Origin: Bacteroidota bacterium
GTDB lineage: Bacteria > Bacteroidota > Bacteroidia > Bacteroidales > UBA1402
DNA: 13,236 nucleotides
Assembly (NCBI GenBank): GCA_030706285.1
Contig: JAUZOU010000040.1
Location: 1-13,236 of the forward strand
Direction of reading: 5' to 3'
A model generated the notes under the pieces. That model had not been told where the DNA came from. It did not search any database and saw nothing but the letters and a program-made list of their open reading frames with translations. A program made the translations under genes and the position numbers. The first letter of the stretch is position 1. Every line of letters begins with the position of its first letter. Shown here piece by piece: positions 1 to 7,892 of this stretch.

Positions 1-426
1 GCTACTGAAGCTTCGATTGTTGGACCAAAAGGGTGCTATGTAAAAAGTGCTTCGACGACCGATGGAAATGGTAATGATCTTTTCGAAGCATCTACCATGC
101 CCTGGCCCTCTGATCACAAAGCTGTAACAGCCACTATTAACTTTTCAATTGCTCCTAGTGCGATCAATTCTGTTCCTAACTCGAATGCAACGATTCGTGT
201 TTTTCCCAATCCGACGGCAGGGCAATTAAATTTAATTTCTCCGGAGAGTAAGAAAGTTAACGTTTCAATTTTAAAAACTTCAGGTGGAAAGGTGCTAACT
301 AAAAAGTTGGATTTGTTGGCCGATCAATCTGCATTAGTAAATATTTCGGGGATTCCATCAGGCATTTATCTTTTAACTGTTGTTTCAAGAGACCAATCAC
401 AAGTGATAAAACTCATTAAACAATAA
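1..426 (+). CDS. C-terminal part of a secreted endonuclease/exonuclease/phosphatase (EEP) family protein with T9SS sorting domain
   Basis: The reading frame is open from base 1 to a TAA at 424-426, giving the last 141 residues of a protein that starts upstream. Residues 35-43 read WPSDHKAVT. A Ser-Asp-His followed by a small hydrophobic strand is the usual closing motif of the DNase I-like EEP fold, where the His belongs to the catalytic centre. From about residue 65 onward there is a T9SS type A sorting domain, with FPNPTAGQLNL near its start and GIPSGIYLLTVVS near its end. The protein is therefore probably exported across the outer membrane and cleaved or anchored there. EEP proteins hydrolyse phosphodiester or phosphomonoester bonds in nucleic acids, lipids or sugar phosphates; the substrate cannot be read from this fragment. 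The ATG at 97 is internal, because the SDH-containing domain continues across it. The next gene follows after 113 bases. Confidence 0.75.
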   Translation, partial: ATEASIVGPKGCYVKSASTTDGNGNDLFEASTMPWPSDHKAVTATINFSIAPSAINSVPNSNATIRVFPNPTAGQLNLISPESKKVNVSILKTSGGKVLTKKLDLLADQSALVNISGIPSGIYLLTVVSRDQSQVIKLIKQ

Positions 427-499
427 TACAATACGATATATTTCTTAACTGGCATTTTTGAAAGGATAAATTGGAAAATAATCTCAATTACAAATATTC

Positions 500-520
500 G
501 AGATGAATATCTCTTTTTTT
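500..520 (+). terminator. Weak Rho-independent terminator-like hairpin with a T7 tail
   Basis: GAGAT (500-504) and ATCTC (509-513) can pair around a four-base loop and are followed directly by seven T (514-520). The hairpin lies after the EEP gene end at 426 and only 19 bases before the ATG at 540, so it would sit in the leader of the next gene if transcription starts upstream. An overlapping alternative stem, ATATTC (494-499) with GAATAT (505-510), excludes it. Stems of 5-6 A/T-rich pairs are weak, so this could be chance in an A/T-rich leader. Confidence 0.35.
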
Positions 521-539
521 AAATCAATAAATTAATGCT

Positions 540-2921
540 ATGAAAAAACTTTTATTCTTTTCTTGCTTGCTCCTGATGTTTGGAAGCATTAAGGCGCAAC
601 AAATTACAATGGTTAGAAGTTCATACATTGTAGGTGAATCTGTCTCAGTCAAATTTAAAGGTTCTACATCTACAAAGGATTGGTTGGCAATTTTCCACCG
701 ATCTGTGACTCCTGGTTCAATGAATAACGAAGGGTGGGTTTATACTAGTGGCACACAAGATGCCAGTAGTACTGTCATTGATTCTGGTCAGGTTATTTTT
801 AGTTCTGGCCTTACAGAACCAGGTGATTACAAAGTTTGTTTTTTGGCAGACGATGGGTACACTCCAATTGCCACTGTCAATTTTACTGTGAATCCAGCTG
901 TTTCAGGTCTTGTGGGAGATTGGCACTTCGACGACCCTAACAACTTGATCTTAGCTACAGTGGGTGATCCCTTAGTAGCCAATGGCACTAGTATCACAGC
1001 TGTCGCCGGTCCTACGCTTACGGATGGTGCCGTACGTGTTGGAGTCGGTAGTAATTTTTTAATGGTTAATAAAGTCGCTCCGGTTAATGGTAATGCCTTT
1101 GTGAATACTTATTCGTTTGTTTTTGATTTTAAAATACCTGAGTTAAATAAATATTATTCATTTTTACAAACGAATCCCAAAAATGATGATGACGCAGAAG
1201 TATTTATTGGTAAACTTGGAAATGTTGGTGTAGGTGCTACCGGTTATACCAGCCGGACGGTAAGGCCCAATACCTGGAATCGCGCCGTCGTTGTTGTCAA
1301 TAATGGATCAGAATTCACTGTTTATATGAATGGCATTAAGAGTTTGACCGGTTATGTACAACCAATTGATGGAAAGTTTGGGTTACAGCCTACTGCTTTG
1401 CTTTTTGCCGACAATGATGGTGAAGATAATGTGATTGATATCGCACGGACACAGTTCTATGATAAAGCTCTGAATGAAACTGAAGCTGAAAGTTTAGGTG
1501 GTTATACACAGGATTTGCGGACATTGTGCTCATTCTTGACTCAACCGTACATTCAAAATGTGACGCCCGATTCTGTCACCGTGATGTGGGAAAGTGACTT
1601 TTTGAAAGCCGGTAGTAATAAAGTGAATTTCGGTACCTCTACCGATGCATCCGGTGCTCAAATCATAGCTACTGCTTATCCAACCAATAGAAATACGTAC
1701 ATGCAAAAAGCGGTGCTTAAACCCTTAACAGATGGTACTACGTATTATTTCCGTGGCATTTCGAACAGTTCACCGAATTCAATACAAAGTTTCAAAGCTG
1801 CTACGACAAATAAGAACGCTGTGTTTACAGTAGGTATTTGGGGTGATAGTTATAACTTGACTCCATTCCAAAATATGGCTTCCTATTTAGTGGAAAATTT
1901 GAATCCTGATTTCTGTTTTTCAACAGGAAATGTTACTAGTAATGGTAATGATACGACTGAATTAAGAAAGGTCTTTATTCCAGCTACGCTGGAAACTCTT
2001 GGTGCTAGAGTTCCATTTTTTGAAAGCTTTGGAAATCAAGATGTTGATGCTAGCTTGAATGGCAAAGACCTCATCCGTACCTACATTGTACAACCTAATA
2101 CGTATAATTCTGATTCAGCCAAAGTAAGTGGTAGTTATGCCTTTGTTTATGGAAACTCAGTGTTTATTTCCATTGATTGGACTCGTTATAATACTGATTT
2201 AGCTGCTAACGGCTGGCTCGAAACATTCTTGAAATCCCCGGTATCGCAAAATGCTAAATTCCGTTTTATCTTTATTCACTGTGCTCCGTTTTATGAACGT
2301 CTGCAATCGGCAGAACAAGATATTGTTAAAACAAATATCCCGTTGCTGAGCAAAAAATATGGCGTTACCGCAGTGTTCAGTGGTCACATGCACGGTTATG
2401 AAAGAACAGTGATCGATGGTGTACAATACATCACTCAAGGTGGATGCAGTGATATGGATGTCAATGCAGCAGTTGGCCCGACAATCTACCCTCAAATGGT
2501 AGTGGGAACCAATAAGACAACCAACCCGGCCGATTTCAATAATGGATTGACCAATCACTTACTGACGTTGGAGATCACTCCTGAAACGGCTACTTCAAAA
2601 TTGCATTATTTTGATGCCACCGGTAATTACATTGGTGTGATTGAATCTGTTGATATGACATCTCGAGTTCCAGAAGCAATCAATTTACCAACTGAATCCG
2701 GATTATCAATTTCCCAAATTTCAGCCAAAGGCATTTTTAAAATTAATGCTTCTGAGAACGTTAATGTAACAGTATTTAATTTGCAAGGGAAAAAGGTGTA
2801 TAACGTTTCAAACATGTCACCTGATAAAGAGTTGAATTTATCAAGTCTGAATCAAGGGATCTACCTTGTAAAATTAGGAGCAAAACAAAAAGACTTCTCA
2901 AAAACGATTGTGATTGAGTAA
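540..2921 (+). CDS. T9SS-exported purple-acid-phosphatase-like metallophosphoesterase with LamG-like domain and altered active site
   Basis: This 793-residue protein starts with a signal peptide (residues 1-20, ending SIKAQ). Residues about 22-118 form a beta-sandwich module with the pattern KDWLAIF...GDYKVCFLADDGYT. Residues about 123-320 look like a LamG/concanavalin-like domain. Residues about 335-420 match the fibronectin-III-like N-terminal domain of purple acid phosphatases (QPYIQNVTPDSVTVMW). Residues about 429-640 form the calcineurin-like phosphoesterase domain, and about 721-793 a T9SS type A sorting domain ending in GIYLVKLG and TIVIE. In the catalytic domain, Asp436 (WGDSY), His580 (FIFIHCAP) and the GHMHGYER block (615-622) are present. 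The usual GD motif, however, is GN (Asn464), and the usual GNH[DE] motif is GNQD (Gln500). The Asp in the first motif normally bridges the two metals, and the His in the second is a catalytic residue. The fold is clear, but phosphatase activity is doubtful. Export to the surface is expected. Its partner may be the upstream EEP protein, which is also T9SS-tailed. Confidence 0.85.
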   Translation: MKKLLFFSCLLLMFGSIKAQQITMVRSSYIVGESVSVKFKGSTSTKDWLAIFHRSVTPGSMNNEGWVYTSGTQDASSTVIDSGQVIFSSGLTEPGDYKVCFLADDGYTPIATVNFTVNPAVSGLVGDWHFDDPNNLILATVGDPLVANGTSITAVAGPTLTDGAVRVGVGSNFLMVNKVAPVNGNAFVNTYSFVFDFKIPELNKYYSFLQTNPKNDDDAEVFIGKLGNVGVGATGYTSRTVRPNTWNRAVVVVNNGSEFTVYMNGIKSLTGYVQPIDGKFGLQPTALLFADNDGEDNVIDIARTQFYDKALNETEAESLGGYTQDLRTLCSFLTQPYIQNVTPDSVTVMWESDFLKAGSNKVNFGTSTDASGAQIIATAYPTNRNTYMQKAVLKPLTDGTTYYFRGISNSSPNSIQSFKAATTNKNAVFTVGIWGDSYNLTPFQNMASYLVENLNPDFCFSTGNVTSNGNDTTELRKVFIPATLETLGARVPFFESFGNQDVDASLNGKDLIRTYIVQPNTYNSDSAKVSGSYAFVYGNSVFISIDWTRYNTDLAANGWLETFLKSPVSQNAKFRFIFIHCAPFYERLQSAEQDIVKTNIPLLSKKYGVTAVFSGHMHGYERTVIDGVQYITQGGCSDMDVNAAVGPTIYPQMVVGTNKTTNPADFNNGLTNHLLTLEITPETATSKLHYFDATGNYIGVIESVDMTSRVPEAINLPTESGLSISQISAKGIFKINASENVNVTVFNLQGKKVYNVSNMSPDKELNLSSLNQGIYLVKLGAKQKDFSKTIVIE

Positions 2922-3007
2922 TTCTTTTTCTGACTGTATTGCAAAGTAGTGACTGACATATATTAGTTATACATGGAAGTATAGTAGTATATTTATAGTC
3001 AACTAAA

Positions 3008-3063
3008 ATTCATTGAAGTCCCATACCCATTCATTCGATAATGGGTATGGGACAGCAATGAAT
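3008..3063. repeat. 56-base interrupted palindrome (22 paired positions per arm)
   Basis: An outer arm ATTCATTG (3008-3015) pairs perfectly with CAATGAAT (3056-3063). After a 2 x 2 internal mismatch (AA with AG), an inner 14-base arm, GTCCCATACCCATT (3018-3031), pairs perfectly with AATGGGTATGGGAC (3040-3053). The loop is CATTCGAT (3032-3039). It lies between the phosphatase-like gene (ends 2921) and the GH38 gene (starts 3152). No T-run follows on the + strand, so it is not a classical intrinsic terminator. It may be a transcript-end or processing hairpin for the upstream gene, a leader structure for the GH38 gene, or a dispersed palindromic element. I see no second copy in this window. Confidence 0.85.
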
Positions 3064-3151
3064 GTTGGCTGTTGGAACGTGCCTTTGATAAGTGAAACAA
3101 TTTGACATTGAACAAAAAAGGTATACAAAAAATAAAAGACATCAAATTTAT

Positions 3152-6100
3152 ATGAAAAGCAACAAAAAAATAGTAGTGGTTTTCCTTTCTCTTGCTTTAA
3201 GTGGAATATCAGTTTCAGCTCAAAAAAAATACAAAGCCTATACCGTTTCCAATGCCCATTTTGATACGCAATGGAACTGGGACGTTCAGACATCTATCAA
3301 TCAATACGTACGCAATACGCTCGATCAGAACTTCTTTTTAATTGAAAAATATCCTGATTATGTTTTCAACTTTGAAGGCGGTATCAAATACAAATGGATG
3401 AAGGAGTATTATCCTGAGAAATTCAAAAAACTAAAAGAATATATTCATCAAGGACGTTGGCATGTCAGCGGCAGCTCATGGGATGCGACAGATGCCAATG
3501 TTCCTTCTCCTGAATCATTTTTTCGCAATATATTGATGGGTCAGGAATTTTATAAAAAAGAGTTTGGCGTTCAGCCCAAAGATATTTTCTTACCTGATTG
3601 TTTCGGATTTGGCTATACGCTTCCGACAATAGCCGCACATGCAGGGCTCATCGGCTTTTCGACTCAAAAACTGCAATGGAGAAACAGACCCTTTTATGGA
3701 AACTCAAAAGTACCTTTCAACATTGGCCTATGGAAAGGACTGGATGGTTCGCAGATAATGGCTTCGTTAAATTCAGAAAACTATGTTCATACATGGGATG
3801 GTCATGATATTAGCAATGATAATGATTTACGGAATTTTGCCAAAGGAAGCATCAATAATACAGCCTATAAATATTATGGTACTGGCGACCGGGGAGGCTC
3901 TCCGACCATTCCGTCCGTTATTTCGGTAGAAAAAGGCATTAAAGGCAATGGAGACATTGAAATAATCAGTGCAGCTTCCGATCAGTTGTTTAAAGATTAT
4001 CTTCCATTTAAAAATCATCCGGAGTTGCCGGTATTTGACGGCGAGTTGTTAATGGATGTTCATGGTACCGGCTGTTATACCTCTCAAGCTGCCATGAAGC
4101 GTTTTAACCGGAAAAACGAACAGCTGGCAGTCGCTTCAGAAAAAGCGTCAGTTGTAGCTAACTATCTTACAGGGGCCGCATATCCGTCTGATGAAATCGA
4201 TGAATCATGGAAACGGTTTATTTGGCATCAGTTTCATGATGACCTAACCGGTACGAGCATTCCAAGAGCCTATACTTTTTCCTGGAATGACGAACTTATT
4301 TCTCAATCTTGCTTTGCAGACGTCCTTACCGCTTCGGTTGGACGGATTGCTAAGGAAATGAATACCAATACGAAAGGCATTCCTGTTGTTGTCTACAATC
4401 CGCTTTCATCAACACACAAAGGCATAGTCAGAGCAAAAATCAGCTTGCCAACATCTCCAAAAGCTATTTGTGTGATCGCTCCCAACGGGGAAAAAGTGAA
4501 TGCCCAACTTATAAAATACTCAAACGGCATGGCTGAGATTGCTTTTTGCGCCGAAGTCGCACCGATCGGTTATGCTGTTTACGATGTTTGTACAAGTGGA
4601 AGCAGTGCGAAAAGCCAGTTGAAGGTTTCGGCCAATACATTGGAAAACAGAATCTATAAACTGACATTAAATAATAACGGAGACATTGTCTCATTAATAG
4701 ACAAACGGAACGATAAGGAACTGGTTGAAAAAGGCAAAGCGTTCCGTCTGGCTCTGTTCGAAAAAGATGAATCGTATGACTGGCCAGCCTGGGAAATACG
4801 TAAAAATACCATTGATGCTACTCCAGTTTCGATCAAAGACAGCGTTTCCATTTCCATCTCGGAGAATGGTCCGGCATGTGCTTCCTTGTGTGTGAAACGT
4901 CAATACGGCAAATCCAAATTTGTACAGTATATACGTATGACAGACGGAGCAACTGACGATCGCATCGATATCTTGAATGAAATTGACTGGGCTACCTCCA
5001 ATGCCTTATTAAAGGCTGAATTCCCGATGTCCGTCAGCAATCCAAAAGCAAGCTACGATCTGGGCTTAGGATTTATAAAACGAGGCAACAACACCGATAT
5101 TTCTTATGAAACCAATGCTCAACAATGGGCAGATATCACTGACAACAGTGGTTATGGCATTTCCATTATGAATGATTGCAAATATGGATGGGACAAGCCG
5201 ACAGATAATACCTTGCGGCTCACGTTGCTGCATACGCCTAAAACAGATGGAAGATATGAGTACCAGGGACGTCAGGACTTTGGGCATCATACATTTACCT
5301 ATTCTATTGTAGGACATGAAAATCAGCCTCAATTTGCTTCAATCCCAGCTAAATCAGATGAGTTGAACAACCCTCTCATGGCGTTTGAATCACCGCGTCA
5401 CCAAGGTTCTCTTGGACGGGACTATTCCTTCCTCAAACTCAATTCCTCTCAAATAGTTGTAAAGGCCTTAAAAAAGGCACAAGACGGAGACAAGTACATT
5501 CTTCGTTTTTATGAGACTCAAGGCAAAGAAGCAAAGGATGTTGCTGTTGAATTCCCATCAGAGATTATTGCTGCTACAGAAATGAACAGTGTTGAAGAAA
5601 GCATCGGAAACGCCACGGTTCAGGGAAATAAATTAATCTTCTCAACCACGGCATTCTCGCCAAAAACATTTGCTGTACAACTGAAAACGCCTGTGGTTCA
5701 CTCACAGACAATCCACAATACTCCACTGAACTTGAATTATAACGACAATGCCTTTACCTATGATGCATTCAGCGGATTTGGCAAATTTGACAAAAACGGT
5801 TGCTCGTATGCAGCAGAGTTAATCGGTGACGAAATAACCAGTGAAGGCATTCCGTTCAAGATTGCCGCTCGCGATGAAAATAATGTGTTAAAGTGCAAAA
5901 ACAACCTGATTGATCTTCCTAGCGATCAAAAATACACTAAGATTTACTTATTGGTTGCTTCGACAGACGGAGATACAAAGGCTGATTTTAAATTGGGGAA
6001 AAAGACAGTTACCTGTAATATTCCTTACTATAGTGGCTTCTATGGACAATGGGGACAAACAGACTTTTCTAAAGCCTTTATCCGGGACGTGCCGTTAGCT

Positions 6101-6310
6101 TATGTCGGAACTCATCGTCATAATCCGGCCTGCGGAAATGAAGCCTATACGTTTACGTACATGTATCGCATTTGTCTTGATATACCTAAGGGCGCTACTC
6201 AATTGCAACTTCCTGATAATGATAAAGTGGCAGTATTTGCGATCACATTATCCGATAACTATGCCGACGATGTAAAAGCCGTATCTCCGTTGATTTCATC
6301 ATTAAAATAA
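3152..6310 (+). CDS. Secreted GH38 alpha-mannosidase
   Basis: This 1052-residue enzyme removes alpha-linked mannose in a retaining, zinc-dependent reaction typical of GH38. I chose the ATG at 3152 because it places a clean signal peptide first (MKSNKK, a hydrophobic stretch, then SVSAQ at 20-24). The frame is open upstream to a GTG at 3092, but that adds 20 polar residues. There is no lipobox Cys, so the enzyme is probably periplasmic. The zinc ligands of family 38 are visible in NAHFDTQW (His36, Asp38). The catalytic nucleophile motif LPDCFGFG gives Asp149, and WHQFHDDLTGTS (residues 358-369, with His359, His362 and Asp363) is the conserved late catalytic block. Residues about 495-840 carry the GH38 C-terminal beta domains (NRIYKLTLNNNGDIVSLIDK; WADITDNSGYGISIMND). 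About 190 further residues at the end look like an added beta-sandwich, possibly NPCBM-like. Key residues are intact, so activity is expected. Linkage preference cannot be judged. Confidence 0.92.
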   Translation: MKSNKKIVVVFLSLALSGISVSAQKKYKAYTVSNAHFDTQWNWDVQTSINQYVRNTLDQNFFLIEKYPDYVFNFEGGIKYKWMKEYYPEKFKKLKEYIHQGRWHVSGSSWDATDANVPSPESFFRNILMGQEFYKKEFGVQPKDIFLPDCFGFGYTLPTIAAHAGLIGFSTQKLQWRNRPFYGNSKVPFNIGLWKGLDGSQIMASLNSENYVHTWDGHDISNDNDLRNFAKGSINNTAYKYYGTGDRGGSPTIPSVISVEKGIKGNGDIEIISAASDQLFKDYLPFKNHPELPVFDGELLMDVHGTGCYTSQAAMKRFNRKNEQLAVASEKASVVANYLTGAAYPSDEIDESWKRFIWHQFHDDLTGTSIPRAYTFSWNDELISQSCFADVLTASVGRIAKEMNTNTKGIPVVVYNPLSSTHKGIVRAKISLPTSPKAICVIAPNGEKVNAQLIKYSNGMAEIAFCAEVAPIGYAVYDVCTSGSSAKSQLKVSANTLENRIYKLTLNNNGDIVSLIDKRNDKELVEKGKAFRLALFEKDESYDWPAWEIRKNTIDATPVSIKDSVSISISENGPACASLCVKRQYGKSKFVQYIRMTDGATDDRIDILNEIDWATSNALLKAEFPMSVSNPKASYDLGLGFIKRGNNTDISYETNAQQWADITDNSGYGISIMNDCKYGWDKPTDNTLRLTLLHTPKTDGRYEYQGRQDFGHHTFTYSIVGHENQPQFASIPAKSDELNNPLMAFESPRHQGSLGRDYSFLKLNSSQIVVKALKKAQDGDKYILRFYETQGKEAKDVAVEFPSEIIAATEMNSVEESIGNATVQGNKLIFSTTAFSPKTFAVQLKTPVVHSQTIHNTPLNLNYNDNAFTYDAFSGFGKFDKNGCSYAAELIGDEITSEGIPFKIAARDENNVLKCKNNLIDLPSDQKYTKIYLLVASTDGDTKADFKLGKKTVTCNIPYYSGFYGQWGQTDFSKAFIRDVPLAYVGTHRHNPACGNEAYTFTYMYRICLDIPKGATQLQLPDNDKVAVFAITLSDNYADDVKAVSPLISSLK

Positions 6311-6327
6311 AAGCGAACAGGAAATAA

Positions 6328-6361
6328 CCTCACATTCCCTCCTTTTGAGGGGATGTGGAGG
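6328..6361. terminator. Hairpin just after the GH38 gene, without a T-tail
   Basis: CCTCACATTCCCTC (6328-6341) pairs with GAGGGGATGTGGAGG (6347-6361) around the loop CTTTT, with one bulged G and one T-G wobble. It begins 17 bases after the GH38 stop, a normal place for a transcript-ending or 3'-stabilising structure. The bases after it (CTATTCTACT) are not a T-run, so a classical intrinsic terminator is not shown. C-rich/G-rich hairpins of this style occur as dispersed intergenic repeats in some Bacteroidota, which is an alternative reading from general knowledge. Confidence 0.55.
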
Positions 6362-6389
6362 CTATTCTACTAAACATGAAAAGCTCGTT

Positions 6390-6403
6390 TCAGGAAATCC
6401 TGA
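6390..6403. repeat. 14-base palindrome TCAGGA-AA-TCCTGA, possible operator
   Basis: TCAGGA (6390-6395) is inverted as TCCTGA (6398-6403) with two bases between. It lies 13 bases upstream of a candidate promoter for the next glycosidase, so a regulator-binding role is possible. A match this short can also arise by chance, and no second copy is seen. Confidence 0.25.
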
Positions 6404-6415
6404 CGACCGCTGAAG

Positions 6416-6448
6416 TTTGATAAATGGATTGTAGATAATCTATTTTCG
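6416..6448 (+). promoter_or_regulatory. Candidate Bacteroidota-type promoter for the GH63-like gene
   Basis: TTTG at 6416-6419 is followed, after 21 bases, by TATTTTCG at 6441-6448. The known Bacteroidota sigma-ABfr consensus is a -33 TTTG and a -7 TAnnTTTG, so the -7 box has one mismatch. Transcription would start near 6455, leaving a leader of about 22 bases before the ATG at 6477. It lies after the hairpin at 6328-6361, which fits a separate transcription start for this gene. Confidence 0.35.
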
Positions 6449-6476
6449 GATAGTTTATTTCAATACACTCTTTAAC

Positions 6477-7892
6477 ATGAAGAAATCCATTTTTGTCTTT
6501 GTTCTTATGTTTACGACTTTTTTGCAAGCGCAAACATTCTATTCTGACAACGAACGTCTGAACGATGCCTACCGTTTGGCTGTAAATACCGTTGATGTAA
6601 ATACACGTCGGGGCATTTTAACAGCTGGTGGCGATTATGGTGGCGAGTGGACACGCGATATTGCCATTAACTCTTGGTTTGGTGCCAGCTTTTTACGTCC
6701 GGAGATTGCTCAAAAGTCTTTATGGAGCGTTACGTTGAACAAAGAACGAATTGGTCATCAATATTGGGATAAAATTATCTGGGTAATTGCAGCCTACAAT
6801 CATTATCTGGTAACTGGCGATAAAGACTTTCTCCGTCAGGCTTATTTATGCTCGTACAATACCATGAAAGAGCTGGAAAATATGGCCTTTGATCAGAAAT
6901 ATGGCCTTTTTACCGGACCATCTGTGTTCAATGACGGCATTTCCGCATTCGACGAACCGATTTTTAATCCACAGGTTTCTTCCAGTGCATCTGTAGATCA
7001 TCTGAAACCATTTACGGCAAAATGCTTGAGTACTAATTGTGTGTATTATGGTGCCTATAGAACACTCATCGAAATGCAAAAGCAGCTTCAGATGGATGCG
7101 AACGTATCGGTGCCGATAGTTGCCAAAGCAGATAGTTTAAAATCAAATATTTTAAACTATCTGTTTAATTCGGCAAAAGGGACATTCAACTACCTGATCG
7201 ATCAAAATGGAGGTGTCGATGCTTCGCAGGAGGGGCTGGGGCTTTCGTTTGCAGTCCTTTTTCGTATTGTTGAAAAGGATATAGCATTCCATGTGATTGC
7301 CAATGCGGTAGTCTCCAATTACGGTATCACTTCAATTTATCCTGATTTTCCGAGGTTTTCACCTCAAAAAATCGGTCGACACAACAATATAATCTGGCCT
7401 ATGGTCAATGGCTTTTTTTCAAATGCTGCAGTTTTAGTTGGGCATTACAAAACATATGATCATGAATTGAATAGCCTCATTTCATTAGCTTTAGATGAAG
7501 ATAAGGGGAATTACGATTTCTTTGAAATTTATAATCCTTACACTGGCAAACCGGATGGAGGCTACCAATTTGGCGAAAACAATCCCGAGCATCATTGGCT
7601 GTCGTGCCGGATGCAGACGTGGTCGGCTACTGCTCTCATCAATATGGTTCATACAGGTTTGCTGGGGCTACGTTTTATGTCCGATGGTATTTTGTTTCAG
7701 CCATATTTGCCTGATGGTATTCGGATGGCTAAACTTTCAGGAGCTCATTATCGCAATGCGAATCTTAGTATAACCATAAAAGGCAAAGGCTCTCGTATCA
7801 AATCATTTAAATTGAACGGAAAGCAACAGGTAAAACCTTTTCTTAGTTCATCAGTCAAAGGAAATGCATCAGTTGTTATTGAGTTAATATAA
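6477..7892 (+). CDS. Secreted (alpha/alpha)6-barrel glycosidase, GH63/MGH1-like
   Basis: This 471-residue protein has a signal peptide (MKKSIFVFVLMFTTFLQAQ) with no lipobox, so it should be periplasmic. The rest looks like a six-hairpin glycosidase. GGDYGGEWTRDIAINSW (51-67) and YWDKIIWVIAAYNHYLVTGD (96-115) resemble the barrel motifs of GH63, mannosylglycerate-hydrolase-like and debranching-type enzymes. A late block, FFEIYNPYTGKPDGGY (348-363), followed by HHWLSCRMQTWSATALINM (372-390), resembles the region carrying the second catalytic carboxylate and the WSA motif. The small C-terminal beta segment (LSITIKGKGSRIKSFKLNGK, 430-449) is common in these families. By analogy, Asp61 and a Glu near 350 are candidate catalytic residues; this is inference. 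I considered GH125, a usual neighbour of GH38, but its characteristic substrate-site motif is not present. The family number and substrate remain open. The gene starts 166 bases after the GH38 gene and probably acts on the same glycan. Confidence 0.7.
   Translation: MKKSIFVFVLMFTTFLQAQTFYSDNERLNDAYRLAVNTVDVNTRRGILTAGGDYGGEWTRDIAINSWFGASFLRPEIAQKSLWSVTLNKERIGHQYWDKIIWVIAAYNHYLVTGDKDFLRQAYLCSYNTMKELENMAFDQKYGLFTGPSVFNDGISAFDEPIFNPQVSSSASVDHLKPFTAKCLSTNCVYYGAYRTLIEMQKQLQMDANVSVPIVAKADSLKSNILNYLFNSAKGTFNYLIDQNGGVDASQEGLGLSFAVLFRIVEKDIAFHVIANAVVSNYGITSIYPDFPRFSPQKIGRHNNIIWPMVNGFFSNAAVLVGHYKTYDHELNSLISLALDEDKGNYDFFEIYNPYTGKPDGGYQFGENNPEHHWLSCRMQTWSATALINMVHTGLLGLRFMSDGILFQPYLPDGIRMAKLSGAHYRNANLSITIKGKGSRIKSFKLNGKQQVKPFLSSSVKGNASVVIELI

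Noticed and set aside
97..426. A separate short gene starting at the ATG at 97
   Set aside because: The frame is open back to base 1 and the SDH motif plus preceding residues fit the end of a larger EEP protein, so the ATG is internal.
2199..2558. 119-codon open frame on the minus strand
   Set aside because: It is antisense to the conserved phosphoesterase domain and shows no protein-family features.
3092..3151. GTG start at 3092 for the GH38 gene
   Set aside because: It would put 20 polar, charged residues before a textbook signal peptide beginning at the ATG at 3152.
6376..6420. Tiny ORF (14 codons) after the GH38 gene
   Set aside because: It is too short, has no supporting start signal, and overlaps the palindrome and promoter candidates.
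6477..7892. GH125 exo-alpha-1,6-mannosidase
   Set aside because: GH125 would fit the neighbourhood, but its characteristic active-site motif is absent and the WTRD and WSA signatures fit GH63/MGH1-like barrels better.
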